This document shows, piece by piece, positions 33,543-42,948 of a stretch of 51,130 bases of DNA. Source of the stretch: Leadbetterella sp. (GTDB taxonomy: Bacteria; Bacteroidota; Bacteroidia; Cytophagales; Spirosomataceae); contig JAIPAJ010000003.1 of the NCBI GenBank assembly GCA_021740125.1, positions 1 through 51,130 of the forward strand, in the 5' to 3' direction. A model generated the notes under the pieces. That model had not been told where the DNA came from. It did not search any database and was given only the letters and a program-made list of their open reading frames with translations. The position numbers were made by a program, and so were the translations under genes. The stretch's first letter is position 1. Every line of letters begins with the position of its first letter.

Positions 33543-35408
33543 ATGAAATCTTTCACTTCAATAGTAGTATTACTTTTTTTTACTTTACAGCCCCTTTTTG
33601 CTCAAAAAAGTCAAAACAATTCTGTTCTCTTTTTAAAAGATTCGAATTCCAATTTTAACATTGATAGCCTTGAATCGAAAAGTAAAGCGTTTTTAGTTTT
33701 TGAAAATAAGCGACTTAGCTATGGACATGAAAATAAACCCCATTGGCTCAAAATCTCAATAAGCAATAATGACACGATATCTCAAAAGAAATTGCTAGAA
33801 GTAGATTATGCTTTTTTAGAAGAGGTAAATCTTTTTATTGTTAAAAATGGTAAGGTAATCTTCAAATCTGATACGATTGGTTGGAAATATCCCTATCGAA
33901 ATCGCGTTTTTAAGCATTATAACCCGGTCTTTCCCATTACAATTGATGCCAAAAGCTCACAAACGGTTTATCTTCGAATTTTCCGTAGATACATTTCTTT
34001 AATACCTCCTATTAAAGTTTGGGACGAAGGCGATTTTTACCAAAACGAGATAACTCGTAAATTTATCTGGGGTGGTTTTGGAGGAATTTTGCTTTTAGCT
34101 TCTTCTTTTGGAATGATCCTTTTTCTTAGTTTGGGCAAGAGGCTTTATCTATTATATGCTCTTTATGTGACAATGGCACTATTGTATTCTTTAATAGACA
34201 GAGGGTTTTTTTTCGAATACTACAATGATGGTTTTTTGGGCTTCTATAAAAAAAACTTTCGTCAACTTTTAATGAATTTAAATATTCTGTTTACGCTACT
34301 TTATGTTAGAGCGTATGTATTTCCGAATTATAAACTTACTTTTTGGCTTCTTCAGATTTATAGATTTTGCATTCTTCTATGTTTTTTAGCCATATCCCTT
34401 TTATGGTTTGAAAAGTATTCAAGTGATCACCATATTATTATTTCTGATAAAGCCGCTCTTCTTTATCCTTTTGCATTTATCACCCCGGCTTTGTTTAGTT
34501 TTTATTTAGTTTTTTATAGTTATTTTAAAAAAATTGATGTGGTAGCTAGCAAATTCTATATGATTGGTGCATTACCATTGGTGCTTTTTACGGTTTTAAC
34601 AAATTTAAGGCATTACAATTTAATCCCAAATTATTGGTTTCTCGAAATTGAAGGTGCCATGCTGGCCTATATATTTGACGTTTTAATATTGGCTCTTGGA
34701 TTGGGCTATCGTTATAAAATCCTACGGGTCGAAAAGGAAAAATTGGTAGAAGAAAAAAAACAAAATCAACTTCTGGTTTATGAAAAAGGGCTAGAACTGC
34801 AAAATCAAGAGCGTAGCAGACTGGCCAAAGAGCTGCACGACGGTTTGGGAATCGACATCTCGATTATAAAAATGAAACTGGAAGCCCTGAGTATGGACTT
34901 TGAAAAAAAAGGAATCAAAGTCAAGGAGTTTTATGAAACTATTGCAAACCTCGACAACGTGGCAAGCAATGTCCGGAGTTTTTCACTTAATATTATGCCT
35001 CCAGATTTGAAAAAAAACGGCATTGCGATTGTCTTAGAAAACTTAGTTTATAGTCTACAAAAACTAAACGCCAACATTGAGATAAATTTTACAACCAATG
35101 TCACTGATAAACTCGATGATAAACTATCACAGAACTTATATTTTATAGCTAAAGAATTAATAAATAACGCCTTAAGGCATTCTAATGCTTCCATAATTGA
35201 TGTGGAACTGATGAAAGAAAACAACCAAACCGAGCTAAAAGTCTCCGACAACGGTATAGGTTATGATTTTGATATGGCTCTAAAAAAAGATGGTCTGGGT
35301 TTAGAAAGTATTAATTCAAGAGTAGCTTTAATGAATGCTCAAATAGAAATAACCAAAAAACCATTAAATGGCATTTCGCATAAAATAATACACCTTGACA
35401 AATTCTAA
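33543..35408 (+). CDS. 7TMR-DISM sensor histidine kinase (paralogue)
   Basis: I place the start at ATG 33543 (MKSFTSIVVLLFFTLQPLFAQ, a signal peptide; 621 aa); an upstream frame from 33465 adds 26 residues without clear sense. It has an extracellular DISMED2-type domain (about 25-180), seven membrane helices, a HisKA_3 box with His432 in KELHDGLGIDISIIKMKLEA, and HATPase_c (KELINNALRHS, VSDNGIGYDF, DGLGLESINSRV). It is paralogous to the kinase at 26789-28639, nearly identical around the phosphorylated His and divergent in the sensor. No regulator gene follows, so it probably shares the regulator at 28846-29481. Confidence 0.92.
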   Translation: MKSFTSIVVLLFFTLQPLFAQKSQNNSVLFLKDSNSNFNIDSLESKSKAFLVFENKRLSYGHENKPHWLKISISNNDTISQKKLLEVDYAFLEEVNLFIVKNGKVIFKSDTIGWKYPYRNRVFKHYNPVFPITIDAKSSQTVYLRIFRRYISLIPPIKVWDEGDFYQNEITRKFIWGGFGGILLLASSFGMILFLSLGKRLYLLYALYVTMALLYSLIDRGFFFEYYNDGFLGFYKKNFRQLLMNLNILFTLLYVRAYVFPNYKLTFWLLQIYRFCILLCFLAISLLWFEKYSSDHHIIISDKAALLYPFAFITPALFSFYLVFYSYFKKIDVVASKFYMIGALPLVLFTVLTNLRHYNLIPNYWFLEIEGAMLAYIFDVLILALGLGYRYKILRVEKEKLVEEKKQNQLLVYEKGLELQNQERSRLAKELHDGLGIDISIIKMKLEALSMDFEKKGIKVKEFYETIANLDNVASNVRSFSLNIMPPDLKKNGIAIVLENLVYSLQKLNANIEINFTTNVTDKLDDKLSQNLYFIAKELINNALRHSNASIIDVELMKENNQTELKVSDNGIGYDFDMALKKDGLGLESINSRVALMNAQIEITKKPLNGISHKIIHLDKF

Positions 35409-35596
35409 AAGGAGTGAATTCCTTTCTTGTATTTTTTCACTACACTTTAAGTCGAACAATCAATGGAAGATTCATTAACAAATTTGATGATCTTAAATTT
35501 TCTCATTAACAAACTTTTATACTCTCGGAAACTTTCATAGCCAACACATCTATTCAAATTATACTGCATTCATTAACATTTTGACTCTGTACTTTT

Positions 35597-35604
35597 TATC
35601 TTTG
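35597..35604 (+). promoter_or_regulatory. -7 box upstream of the second C1 peptidase gene
   Basis: TATCTTTG matches TAnnTTTG exactly and lies 52 bases before the start codon at 35657. The best TTG upstream (35581-35583) is only 13 bases away, so the -33 part is uncertain. The remainder of the 35409-35656 gap shows no gene, and the 17-bp element is absent here. Confidence 0.4.
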
Positions 35605-35656
35605 TAAAAATTGCTCTTTGAGGCTATTTCCAAAAGCAATTTAACCCCATTTAACC

Positions 35657-37489
35657 ATGAAAAAAAACGTCTTCTTCCTGATTCTGTATGTCTTTTTATC
35701 TAATATAACTAAAGCCCAAATCTACGTTTTAGAAACTCAAGGACAGGTTTCTGTTAATGGAAAAACACTAAAAAAAGGAGATGAAGTTTTAGAAAAATCG
35801 TTACTAATTTTTGGAAAAGATAGTAAATTAAACCTCCTAACCCAAGGCGGATATATAAGCATTAATAGTAATATCCCTAATATAAACACCACAGAATTAG
35901 GCATTTTGATAAAAAACCAAGAGCTTTCAAAAAGTACATCTACCCGCTCTTTTTCGGAATCAGAAAATATACCATTAGAAAAGGAGCTAAGCAACATAAT
36001 GGATATTTTGGCAGGAAATGGCCAGTCATTTGAACAAAATTATGGCAATTACATAGAACCCTATCTGAAAAGCCGATTCGATGAAAATGCCGTAAAAAAA
36101 GCCTTTGATTTTTTACAAAACCAATTCGACAAAAGCCCCCCCACACTCACTGGTTTGATGAGCGACGAAGCTCAATATCAATCCATCCCACAAGTTTCAA
36201 GACTTGTTAACAGGTCTTACACAAGTCTGCCAGAGCGGTTTTCGTTGAAAGAATATTGCCCGAAACCCGGTTTACAACAATACAGCGACTGCGTAGGATG
36301 GTCTACCACTTACGCCGCCCGTACAATACTTTACGCCATCAGGAACAACATACAAAACAGACAAACCATTACCGCTGAGACCTTTGCACCATCGTTTACT
36401 TACAGTCAAATAAAATCAAGCCAAACCGAAGCTGCGTGTAAACAAGGCTCTTACATTCAAGATGCCGTCAAACTTATCAAAGATTTAGGATCCATCAAAA
36501 ACGTTGACTTTGAGTACAGCTGCTCCCCTATTATCGAAAATCAAGACGTAAGAATTGCATCTAAATTCAGAATCAAAAACTATAAACGTCTTTCGGGAGA
36601 TTACAATTCAGACCGCAGCCAAATGATGGAAAACATCAAAAAAAGTCTATCAGAAAAACGCCCCGTGGTGATTGCCATGGAAGTTTATGATTCGTTTCAA
36701 AGACCAAGTGCTTCGGCCACCAAAGGACTTTGGGAAGGCAAAAAGGGCAAAATGGTTAGCCGACACGCCATTACGGTGATTGGCTACGACGACACAAAAT
36801 ATGGAGGAGCATTTGAAATCATCAATAGTTGGGGTACGTTTTGGGGAAACGAGGGCTTTATGTGGCTTAAATACAAAGACTTTGCAACAGTAACCTACGA
36901 AGCCTATGAAATGGCTGATTATGAAGCCTCTACACCAAACAATACCAAGGCCGATTTGGCAGGAAGTTTTGAGGTAATATTAAACAATGGCAATAGTATG
37001 CCGGTGAGATTAAATAATTCTACAACCGAAACCGTAAACTACACCGCCTCCAAATCTTATAGCTCTGGTACGCAGTTTCGTTTGAGCTTTACCAACAACC
37101 AACCCGCTTATGTGTACTTAATCAGTTATGGTACCAACACCCAAAAAGTGAGTAATATCTTCCCTTTTGATGGCTATAGTGCTTATCTAGATTATTCCAA
37201 AAACGAAATAATGATACCCAATGAAGATTATTGGGTACAAATGGACAATCACATCGGTACGGATTATCTTTGTATATTGTATTCGAAAGAAGAATTAGAC
37301 ATCAAGGCTATAGCCAAACAAATGCAAAGGCAGTCGGGAAGTTTTGATGCCAAACTAAAGGCCGCCCTCCAAAACAAAATGGTAGAAAACAGAAGCATAA
37401 ACCTAGCCAAAGACAAGATAAGCTTTGATGCCAAACTCAACGGCAAAATGGTGATTCCGATTACGCTAGAAATAAAACATGTGAATTAA
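35657..37489 (+). CDS. Secreted papain-like (C1) peptidase with DUF4384-like C-terminus
   Basis: This 610-residue protein has a signal peptide (MKKNVFFLILYVFLSNITKAQ). An N-terminal FecR-like part (QIYVLETQGQVSVNGKTLKK) is followed by the C1 domain at about 188-410: Gln and Cys212 in QQYSDCVGWSTTYA, His370 in SRHAITVIGYDD, Asn390 in INSWGTFWG. The C-terminal region at about 445-555 (FRLSFTNNQPAYVYLISYG, IPNEDYWVQMDNHIG) looks like DUF4384. The TPR-caspase gene starts 14 bases downstream, so two cysteine peptidases of different clans form one operon. Substrates are unknown. Confidence 0.88.
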   Translation: MKKNVFFLILYVFLSNITKAQIYVLETQGQVSVNGKTLKKGDEVLEKSLLIFGKDSKLNLLTQGGYISINSNIPNINTTELGILIKNQELSKSTSTRSFSESENIPLEKELSNIMDILAGNGQSFEQNYGNYIEPYLKSRFDENAVKKAFDFLQNQFDKSPPTLTGLMSDEAQYQSIPQVSRLVNRSYTSLPERFSLKEYCPKPGLQQYSDCVGWSTTYAARTILYAIRNNIQNRQTITAETFAPSFTYSQIKSSQTEAACKQGSYIQDAVKLIKDLGSIKNVDFEYSCSPIIENQDVRIASKFRIKNYKRLSGDYNSDRSQMMENIKKSLSEKRPVVIAMEVYDSFQRPSASATKGLWEGKKGKMVSRHAITVIGYDDTKYGGAFEIINSWGTFWGNEGFMWLKYKDFATVTYEAYEMADYEASTPNNTKADLAGSFEVILNNGNSMPVRLNNSTTETVNYTASKSYSSGTQFRLSFTNNQPAYVYLISYGTNTQKVSNIFPFDGYSAYLDYSKNEIMIPNEDYWVQMDNHIGTDYLCILYSKEELDIKAIAKQMQRQSGSFDAKLKAALQNKMVENRSINLAKDKISFDAKLNGKMVIPITLEIKHVN

Positions 37490-37503
37490 AAACCATCAAT
37501 TCA

Positions 37504-37746
37504 ATGAAAACCAAACTATATATATTTATAATAATTGTACTGCCATTGCTTAGTTTTGGACAAAACTCTTACCAAAAAGGCGTTGAATATTACAAAAAAG
37601 CAGACTACAAAAATGCCCAGATAGCATTCGATGATGCCCTAGACGAAGACATTGAACCGGCATATAATACCCTAACTTACAGAGGATTGTGTAAATATAC
37701 CAAAAACAATACAACGAAGCTTACGAAGACTATAACCTTGCTGTAA
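37504..37746 (+). CDS. 5' part of a frameshifted TPR-caspase gene
   Basis: The frame encodes 80 residues: a signal peptide (MKTKLYIFIIIVLPLLSFGQ) and the first TPR (SYQKGVEYYKKADYKNAQIA). It then breaks down after CKYTKN. If the A5 run at 37702-37706 had six A, the frame would continue into the 37785-39428 frame as KKQYNEAYEDYNLAVK, an expected TPR sequence. So this is the N-terminus of the caspase-like protein, separated by a one-base deletion that may be a sequencing error, a mutation or slippage. Confidence 0.75.
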   Translation: MKTKLYIFIIIVLPLLSFGQNSYQKGVEYYKKADYKNAQIAFDDALDEDIEPAYNTLTYRGLCKYTKNNTTKLTKTITLL

Positions 37747-37784
37747 AAGACCTCAACAAACTCGGATACACCAAAATCGGAGAA

Positions 37785-39428
37785 ATGCCCGCCAATATTT
37801 TGAAAGCGTATGGTTTGACGCTTTATGACAGGGCTTTAGCCCAACACAAACGTGGCCAATACAACGAAGCTATAAAAGATTTCAACTTTGCTTTGATGTA
37901 TAAATACAGCCCCGGAGACTGCTACTATCAAATTGCCAATGCCTATTACGCACTTTCTGATTTTGGTAAAGCCGCTGAGAATTATACGCTCAGTATGCCC
38001 TATAAACCAACAGATTACAGTTTGTACTACTGGCGTGGAAATGCGTATTTGAGCGATGGAAAATGGAAACAAAGCGTTGCAGACTTCGACTATTATATCA
38101 AACAAAAGCCTAATGATCCTTACGGATACCATTACCGTGGTTTTTCTAAAATCATGTTGGACAACATCGATGGGGCAATAGAAGACACCCAAAAATCTAT
38201 CGACCTCAACATGAAAGACATCTATTTGGCTTTCAGAAACTTAGGTATGATATACATCAAATTGGAAGATTGTGAAAAAGCCAGAGAGAATTTTGAATAT
38301 GCCATTAAATTAAATTCAAATGATAATTTCAGCAAAAACAAACTCGAAACCTTAAGTGCGGATTGCGGCGAAACTGAAGAAGAGAAAGTGGTCATAAAAA
38401 ATACCCCTAAATATTCAAAACCGACCATCAGCTGGGTATATCCTACACAAGAAAGTATTGAAACTTCAGAAAATGTAGTAACCATAAAAGCCTGTGTTAA
38501 TAGTTCGGAAAAACCAACCATGAGTTTGTTTGCCGACGGCGTGGAGTTGACTTCAAGAGATTTCGTTATAGTACCCTCCAAACAACCCGACTGCCCATAT
38601 AGATTTGAAAAACAGGTAACTATATCATCTAACGCCAACCTTATCAACCTGAGATTTGTGGCTAAAAACTCTGGAGGAAGTGTGGAGTCAAGTAGAAAAA
38701 TATACAAAATAAAATCGCAAAATCCCGAGGCTGAAGAGCGGAGAATAGCCCTTTTAATAGGCAACGCAGCCTATAAATACAAGCCACTCAACAATACGCT
38801 GAACGACGTTGACGACATGGCCAAAAAACTTGAAGGTTTGGGTTTTAAGGTGATAAAACACAAAAACCTAAAAGCAGAAGAAATGAGTATGGCCTTCATA
38901 AAATTCGGTAGAGAGTTGGCCAATTACGATGTAGGCATGTTTTTCTATGCTGGCCACGGTTTGCAAAACGGAAGCGGCACCAATTTTCTGGTTCCCATAG
39001 ATGCCGAAGCAATAAAAAGCGACCAAGATTTCAATAAATATTGTGTAGAAGTGGACGAGCTTTTTGGACAAATGAAAAAAGCCAACTCAAAAGTAAACAT
39101 CATCATTTTGGATGCTTGTCGAGATAATCCGCTGGATGCTAGAAACACCACACGTGGCTCTGGCACAAGAGGTTTGTCTGCCCCCACGCAAAACCCGCAA
39201 GGCTCATTTATATTTTACGCTGCATCTGCAAACCAAACGGCCTTAGAGGGCGAAGGAAGCCGAAACGGTATTTTCACGGGAGAATTGCTGAAGTTTATTG
39301 ACAAACCCAACCTCAAGCTAGAGGAAGTAGTAAAAGAAACCTCAAAAGCTGTAAAACTCAAAACCAATGACCAGCAAAAACCCGCTTGGTACTCCGAGTT
39401 TGATGGAGATTTTTATTTTAGGCATTGA
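37785..39428 (+). CDS. TPR protein with caspase (C14) domain, 3' part of the frameshifted gene
   Basis: The frame is open from about 37695 and its first ATG is at 37785; 547 residues from there. Several TPRs (about 1-185) are followed by an Ig-like segment (205-310: TISWVYPTQESIETSENVVT) and a C14 caspase domain (about 318-547). The catalytic His391 is in FFYAGHGLQ and Cys445 in IILDACRDNP, both intact. Metacaspase-like proteins cleave after basic or acidic residues; the target is not known. The export signal is in the 5' fragment at 37504-37746, so an intact product would be secreted. The downstream genes are on the other strand. Confidence 0.85.
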   Translation: MPANILKAYGLTLYDRALAQHKRGQYNEAIKDFNFALMYKYSPGDCYYQIANAYYALSDFGKAAENYTLSMPYKPTDYSLYYWRGNAYLSDGKWKQSVADFDYYIKQKPNDPYGYHYRGFSKIMLDNIDGAIEDTQKSIDLNMKDIYLAFRNLGMIYIKLEDCEKARENFEYAIKLNSNDNFSKNKLETLSADCGETEEEKVVIKNTPKYSKPTISWVYPTQESIETSENVVTIKACVNSSEKPTMSLFADGVELTSRDFVIVPSKQPDCPYRFEKQVTISSNANLINLRFVAKNSGGSVESSRKIYKIKSQNPEAEERRIALLIGNAAYKYKPLNNTLNDVDDMAKKLEGLGFKVIKHKNLKAEEMSMAFIKFGRELANYDVGMFFYAGHGLQNGSGTNFLVPIDAEAIKSDQDFNKYCVEVDELFGQMKKANSKVNIIILDACRDNPLDARNTTRGSGTRGLSAPTQNPQGSFIFYAASANQTALEGEGSRNGIFTGELLKFIDKPNLKLEEVVKETSKAVKLKTNDQQKPAWYSEFDGDFYFRH

Positions 39429-39561
39429 TATTATTTTGCAAAATAGCAAGTCATAGAAACTGCAAAGGATATTCCTTTTTACAAATAGAATTGCTATTGG
39501 CTTTTTCACAATTGCCTTAATTTGTAAATTTTATAGGTGGTTTTAAATCAAAAAAATTGAC

Positions 39562-40566
39562 TCAATTTTGCCTAATCACCTTCATCGCTTCTTCAAGAAT
39601 TGTATCTTTGCCTTTATCCATATCCGCTTGCGACATGTCTATTTTGATGTCTGGATCTATTCCATTTTCGATATTAAAGCCATTTCTATCTAATGTCTTG
39701 GAACCCGAAACGCGTAAAATCCAACCATTACTTAACTCAGTGGCTGTAGGTATGCCTCCTCCTCCGCCAGTTTTTCCACCAATCAATTTTACGTTTTTTA
39801 ATCCTTTCATGAAAGCTGCAAACATATTAGTAGCACTATAACAACCTCTGTTGGTTAGTATTACAAGAGGTTTTTCGAGATAGGTTTCTTCGTCTTTAGC
39901 AGGATATATTTCAGACTTTTCTTCCTTAAAATCATTTTTACCTGGTCCGTTTTTATGAAATTCAGTTCCCAATAACGTCGTATCGCTAATAAATCTGCTT
40001 GCCAACTTATCTATATTTATGACGGCACCTCCCCCATTATTTCGTACATCCAATATCAAGCCTTTTTTTGTTTTTGCCCTTTCTAAAATATAATCGAGGG
40101 CTTCGTCCGAAATGCTATCTATGAATGAGTCGTACCTAAAATATGCCACATCGCCGAAATCAAAATATGAGAACGGAGACACAATCTGAGTGCGGCCTTT
40201 GAAATAGTTTCTGTTCAATAAATCACCCGAATAATTTTCAGGATAATCCAAAAAAACTTCTGGGTTTCTTGATACGTTAAACTTTGAGATAAGGTTAGTA
40301 TGTTCGTCTTTTAGTTCGTATAACATATCATAACAAACCTGAAAAAGCTCCTCTTCGGACATATTGTTATTTACCTTGCCTACATACTTTTTGTACATCA
40401 AGTCCCAATCCACATTTTTATATTCAAAAAAAGCATACTTCTCATTGACGAAAGTCCAAACTTGATCAAAGATTGATTTCGGGGTATTTTCGGGTTGAAT
40501 CTTCATAAAGAGACTTTCACAAGACAACAAAAAAACGGCAAATATTAAAACGATGTACTTTTTCAT
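39562..40566 (-). CDS. S41-family peptidase, lipoprotein
   Basis: This 334-residue lipoprotein has its lipobox at Leu-Ser-Cys16. The N-terminal helical part contains YELKDEHTNL, the usual pre-domain motif of S41 peptidases. The core contains GLILDVRNNGGGA and then Ser244 in NRGCYSATNMFA, the expected nucleophile, and a C-terminal GIDPDIKIDM. No PDZ domain is evident, as in the tricorn/IRBP-like branch. It would act in the periplasm or at the surface. The outer-membrane-like gene lies 2 bases upstream on the same strand. Confidence 0.88.
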   Translation of the reverse strand: MKKYIVLIFAVFLLSCESLFMKIQPENTPKSIFDQVWTFVNEKYAFFEYKNVDWDLMYKKYVGKVNNNMSEEELFQVCYDMLYELKDEHTNLISKFNVSRNPEVFLDYPENYSGDLLNRNYFKGRTQIVSPFSYFDFGDVAYFRYDSFIDSISDEALDYILERAKTKKGLILDVRNNGGGAVINIDKLASRFISDTTLLGTEFHKNGPGKNDFKEEKSEIYPAKDEETYLEKPLVILTNRGCYSATNMFAAFMKGLKNVKLIGGKTGGGGGIPTATELSNGWILRVSGSKTLDRNGFNIENGIDPDIKIDMSQADMDKGKDTILEEAMKVIRQN

Positions 40567-40568
40567 AT

Positions 40569-41375
40569 TTACTTGATTTTATGAAGATTAGCTATAAAAT
40601 AAATGGTATGGGTGCCGTTGATAACACTTGGGTATTTACTCGGGGTAAGAGCTTGTAAATTCCAACCGTAGCCCAGCATTGGACTTATACTTGTAATACG
40701 CTTTTTGTTCGGAAATTTCAACAAAAGTCTGCTGTTGATGGCATTGTAAGAGTTTGGAAGAAAGCCGTCAAACTTGTTGTTGGTAAAATTAGAGGTAAAG
40801 GTTGGCGTCCAGAATCCTACGCTTGCCATTGATGCTGAAAGACTATAATCGATGGCATAATTTCTCCTAAATAACCTAAATCCTCTCATATACTTCATTT
40901 TCGGATTTAGACTCAAAAATACTTCTGAGGCGATAGAATTGTTGTCGTATTCGGGCCCAAACCTAGCCGAAAGATTAAAAGAGACCTGAGCTCCTATTGC
41001 AAAGTTTTTACTCACTTTTCTCAAATAATGCCTTGCCAAAGACATATTTCCAGAGTATGAATTAGCTGATCCATTCACTGATTTATAAAATGGCAAAGCA
41101 CTCAAAGACCTTTCAACTCCCATTTCATATTTAGTTCTATCCACCACTTTACTTCCAAAAAAGGCCAGTCCAAAACCCCTAAATTGGTTTTGAGAAAAAC
41201 TCTGCTGTTGTAAGTTTTGCTGAGCCAACCCCAATGCATGATACTTATAAATACTTTCAGAATTCCATTCTTTCTGTCGCCAATTATCAATCTCTTTTTT
41301 AATGTCTTTTAAAAAATGTTGCGAATAGCAATTGGTAGCAAAAAAAAGTAAGAATAACAGCTTCTTCAATTTCAA
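40569..41375 (-). CDS. Secreted protein, possible outer-membrane beta-barrel
   Basis: This 268-residue protein has a signal peptide (MKLKKLLFLLFFATNCYSQ). The mature part has alternating strands rich in Ser, Asn and aromatics (FAIGAQVSFNLSARFG, YAIDYSLSASMASVGFW, ITSISPMLGYGWNLQ), compatible with a small outer-membrane barrel. No family is recognised. It is the first gene of a two-gene unit with the S41 peptidase (2-base gap), divergent from ThuA. Confidence 0.6.
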   Translation of the reverse strand: MKLKKLLFLLFFATNCYSQHFLKDIKKEIDNWRQKEWNSESIYKYHALGLAQQNLQQQSFSQNQFRGFGLAFFGSKVVDRTKYEMGVERSLSALPFYKSVNGSANSYSGNMSLARHYLRKVSKNFAIGAQVSFNLSARFGPEYDNNSIASEVFLSLNPKMKYMRGFRLFRRNYAIDYSLSASMASVGFWTPTFTSNFTNNKFDGFLPNSYNAINSRLLLKFPNKKRITSISPMLGYGWNLQALTPSKYPSVINGTHTIYFIANLHKIK

Positions 41376-41541
41376 TTATTTTTTGTAAAAATAGCCTTGA
41401 TTTTGATTCCTGGAAATTCTAACGCTTATTTTTAAGTATTATTTATACAGAAATTCAATGCTCTCTGTTTTTGATTGAAAAACTCAAATCGATTTAAATA
41501 TTTGTTTTATATCTTTATACCAAATTCAACCCCTTGTTTCA

Positions 41542-42516
41542 ATGAAAATCAAATACCTATTTTTATTTGCTCTTACGCTTTTTATGCTAATTTCTAACTC
41601 TGCGGAATCCAAGAAAAAACCTATAAAAACGCTCATTGTAGATGGTCAGAATAACCATACACACTGGCCAAAGGTTACCTACATGATGAAGAAATATTTG
41701 GAAGAAACGGGTCTTTTCAAGGTCGATGTGCAACGCAGTGCCTACACTTGGGGAGAAGCCGAAGGCCAAATCAATGATTTTGTGATAGCAGGTATGCCCA
41801 AAACTGAAGCCGAAAAAAAGCCAAAAGCTGACCCAAATTTTTCGCCAGATTTTAAAAAATATGACTTGGTAATTGTCAACTTTGGTTGGAATGCCGCCGG
41901 TTGGCCAGAAAACACCAATCAAGCCTTCGAGAATTTTGTAAAAAAAGGTGGTGGTGTAGTTATCATCCATGCCGCCGACAACTCGTTTCCGAATTGGCCA
42001 GCTTATAACCAAATGATTGGCATTGGTGGCTGGGGCGACCGCACTGAAAAAGACGGCCCATATGTATATTTTGATGATGCCGGCAAGTTGGTCAGAGATA
42101 ATTCGCCAGGAAAAGCTGGCTCACACGGTCCACAGCACGAATACACCATTGAAGTCAGAGACACCGAGCACCCGATAACCAAAGGAATGCCCATGAAATG
42201 GCTCCACGCCAAAGACGAATTGTATGACCGCCTACGTGGCCCTGCCGAAAACATGAAGGTTTTGGCCACAGCATATTCTTCAAAAGAAAACCGAGGAACA
42301 GCACGCCACGAACCCATGCTCATGACCATTGACTATGGAAAAGGTCGGATTTTCCATACACCCATGGGCCACATAGATTATTCAGTAGAGTGCGTAGGAT
42401 TTATCACTACCCTATTACGTGGCTCACAATGGGCAGCTACTGGCAAGGTGACTATTCCTATTCCAACTGATTTTCCGACTTTAGATAAGACCAGTTCGAG
42501 GGCGTTTGTGAAATAG
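41542..42516 (+). CDS. ThuA domain protein, exported
   Basis: This 324-residue protein has a signal peptide (MKIKYLFLFALTLFMLISNSA) and a ThuA/class-I-glutamine-amidotransferase-like fold: IKTLIVDGQNNHTHWP, YDLVIVNFGWNAAGWP, VVIIHAADNSFPNW, and GRIFHTPMGHI. Proteins of this family accompany carbohydrate-use genes in Bacteroidota and Planctomycetes; the exact reaction is not established. The context of DUF6807, PVC dehydrogenase and GH2 genes to the right agrees with a role in sugar metabolism. Confidence 0.88.
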   Translation: MKIKYLFLFALTLFMLISNSAESKKKPIKTLIVDGQNNHTHWPKVTYMMKKYLEETGLFKVDVQRSAYTWGEAEGQINDFVIAGMPKTEAEKKPKADPNFSPDFKKYDLVIVNFGWNAAGWPENTNQAFENFVKKGGGVVIIHAADNSFPNWPAYNQMIGIGGWGDRTEKDGPYVYFDDAGKLVRDNSPGKAGSHGPQHEYTIEVRDTEHPITKGMPMKWLHAKDELYDRLRGPAENMKVLATAYSSKENRGTARHEPMLMTIDYGKGRIFHTPMGHIDYSVECVGFITTLLRGSQWAATGKVTIPIPTDFPTLDKTSSRAFVK

Positions 42517-42568
42517 GCTAAAAACAAATTAATGATTTATATCCAAAATAATTGATCTAGAACCTAAA

Positions 42569-42931
42569 ATGAAAAACCTAAAACTCGTTCTAACATTTCT
42601 CTTCGGTGCGTTTATGGTTTTGGGAGGAGTAAATCACTTTCTAAAACCAGAGATGTACTTTCCTTTTTTTCCTGATTTCTTGCCGAAGGAAATTATAAAC
42701 TATTTTAATGGAATTGTCGAAATTGCTTTGGGAATTGGAACTTTCATTCCTTCTTTTAGAAAAATGGCAACTTTGGGCATTTTAATATTGATGTTGTTCT
42801 TTCTACCTTTGCACATCTTGGACGTTTTCAAAGAAAGCCCAGCCATAGGTAGTCATCAAGCTAGCTTAATTCGCCTCCCGATACAATTTCTATTTATTGC
42901 TTGGGCTTGGTATATCAGCAGAACTAAATAG
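42569..42931 (+). CDS. DoxX-like membrane protein
   Basis: This 120-residue protein has four hydrophobic helices. The first contains LGGVNHFLKPEMYFPFFPDFLP, the GxxHFxxP pattern of DoxX-like/DUF417 small membrane proteins; the second starts at NGIVEIALGIG. Family members take part in quinol or thiol redox functions, but no specific activity can be assigned. It follows ThuA by 52 bases. Confidence 0.75.
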   Translation: MKNLKLVLTFLFGAFMVLGGVNHFLKPEMYFPFFPDFLPKEIINYFNGIVEIALGIGTFIPSFRKMATLGILILMLFFLPLHILDVFKESPAIGSHQASLIRLPIQFLFIAWAWYISRTK

Positions 42932-42948
42932 AAATTAAAACGAATTTT

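Noticed and set aside
38222-38764. Minus-strand 180-codon frame
   Set aside because: It lies wholly opposite the TPR/Ig part of the caspase gene and has no recognisable domain or start context.
35657-39428. Caspase plus papain-like peptidase as an antiphage or cell-death system
   Set aside because: Both proteins carry export signals, and no gasdermin, NTPase sensor or toxin gene is adjacent. Secreted peptidases are the simpler reading.
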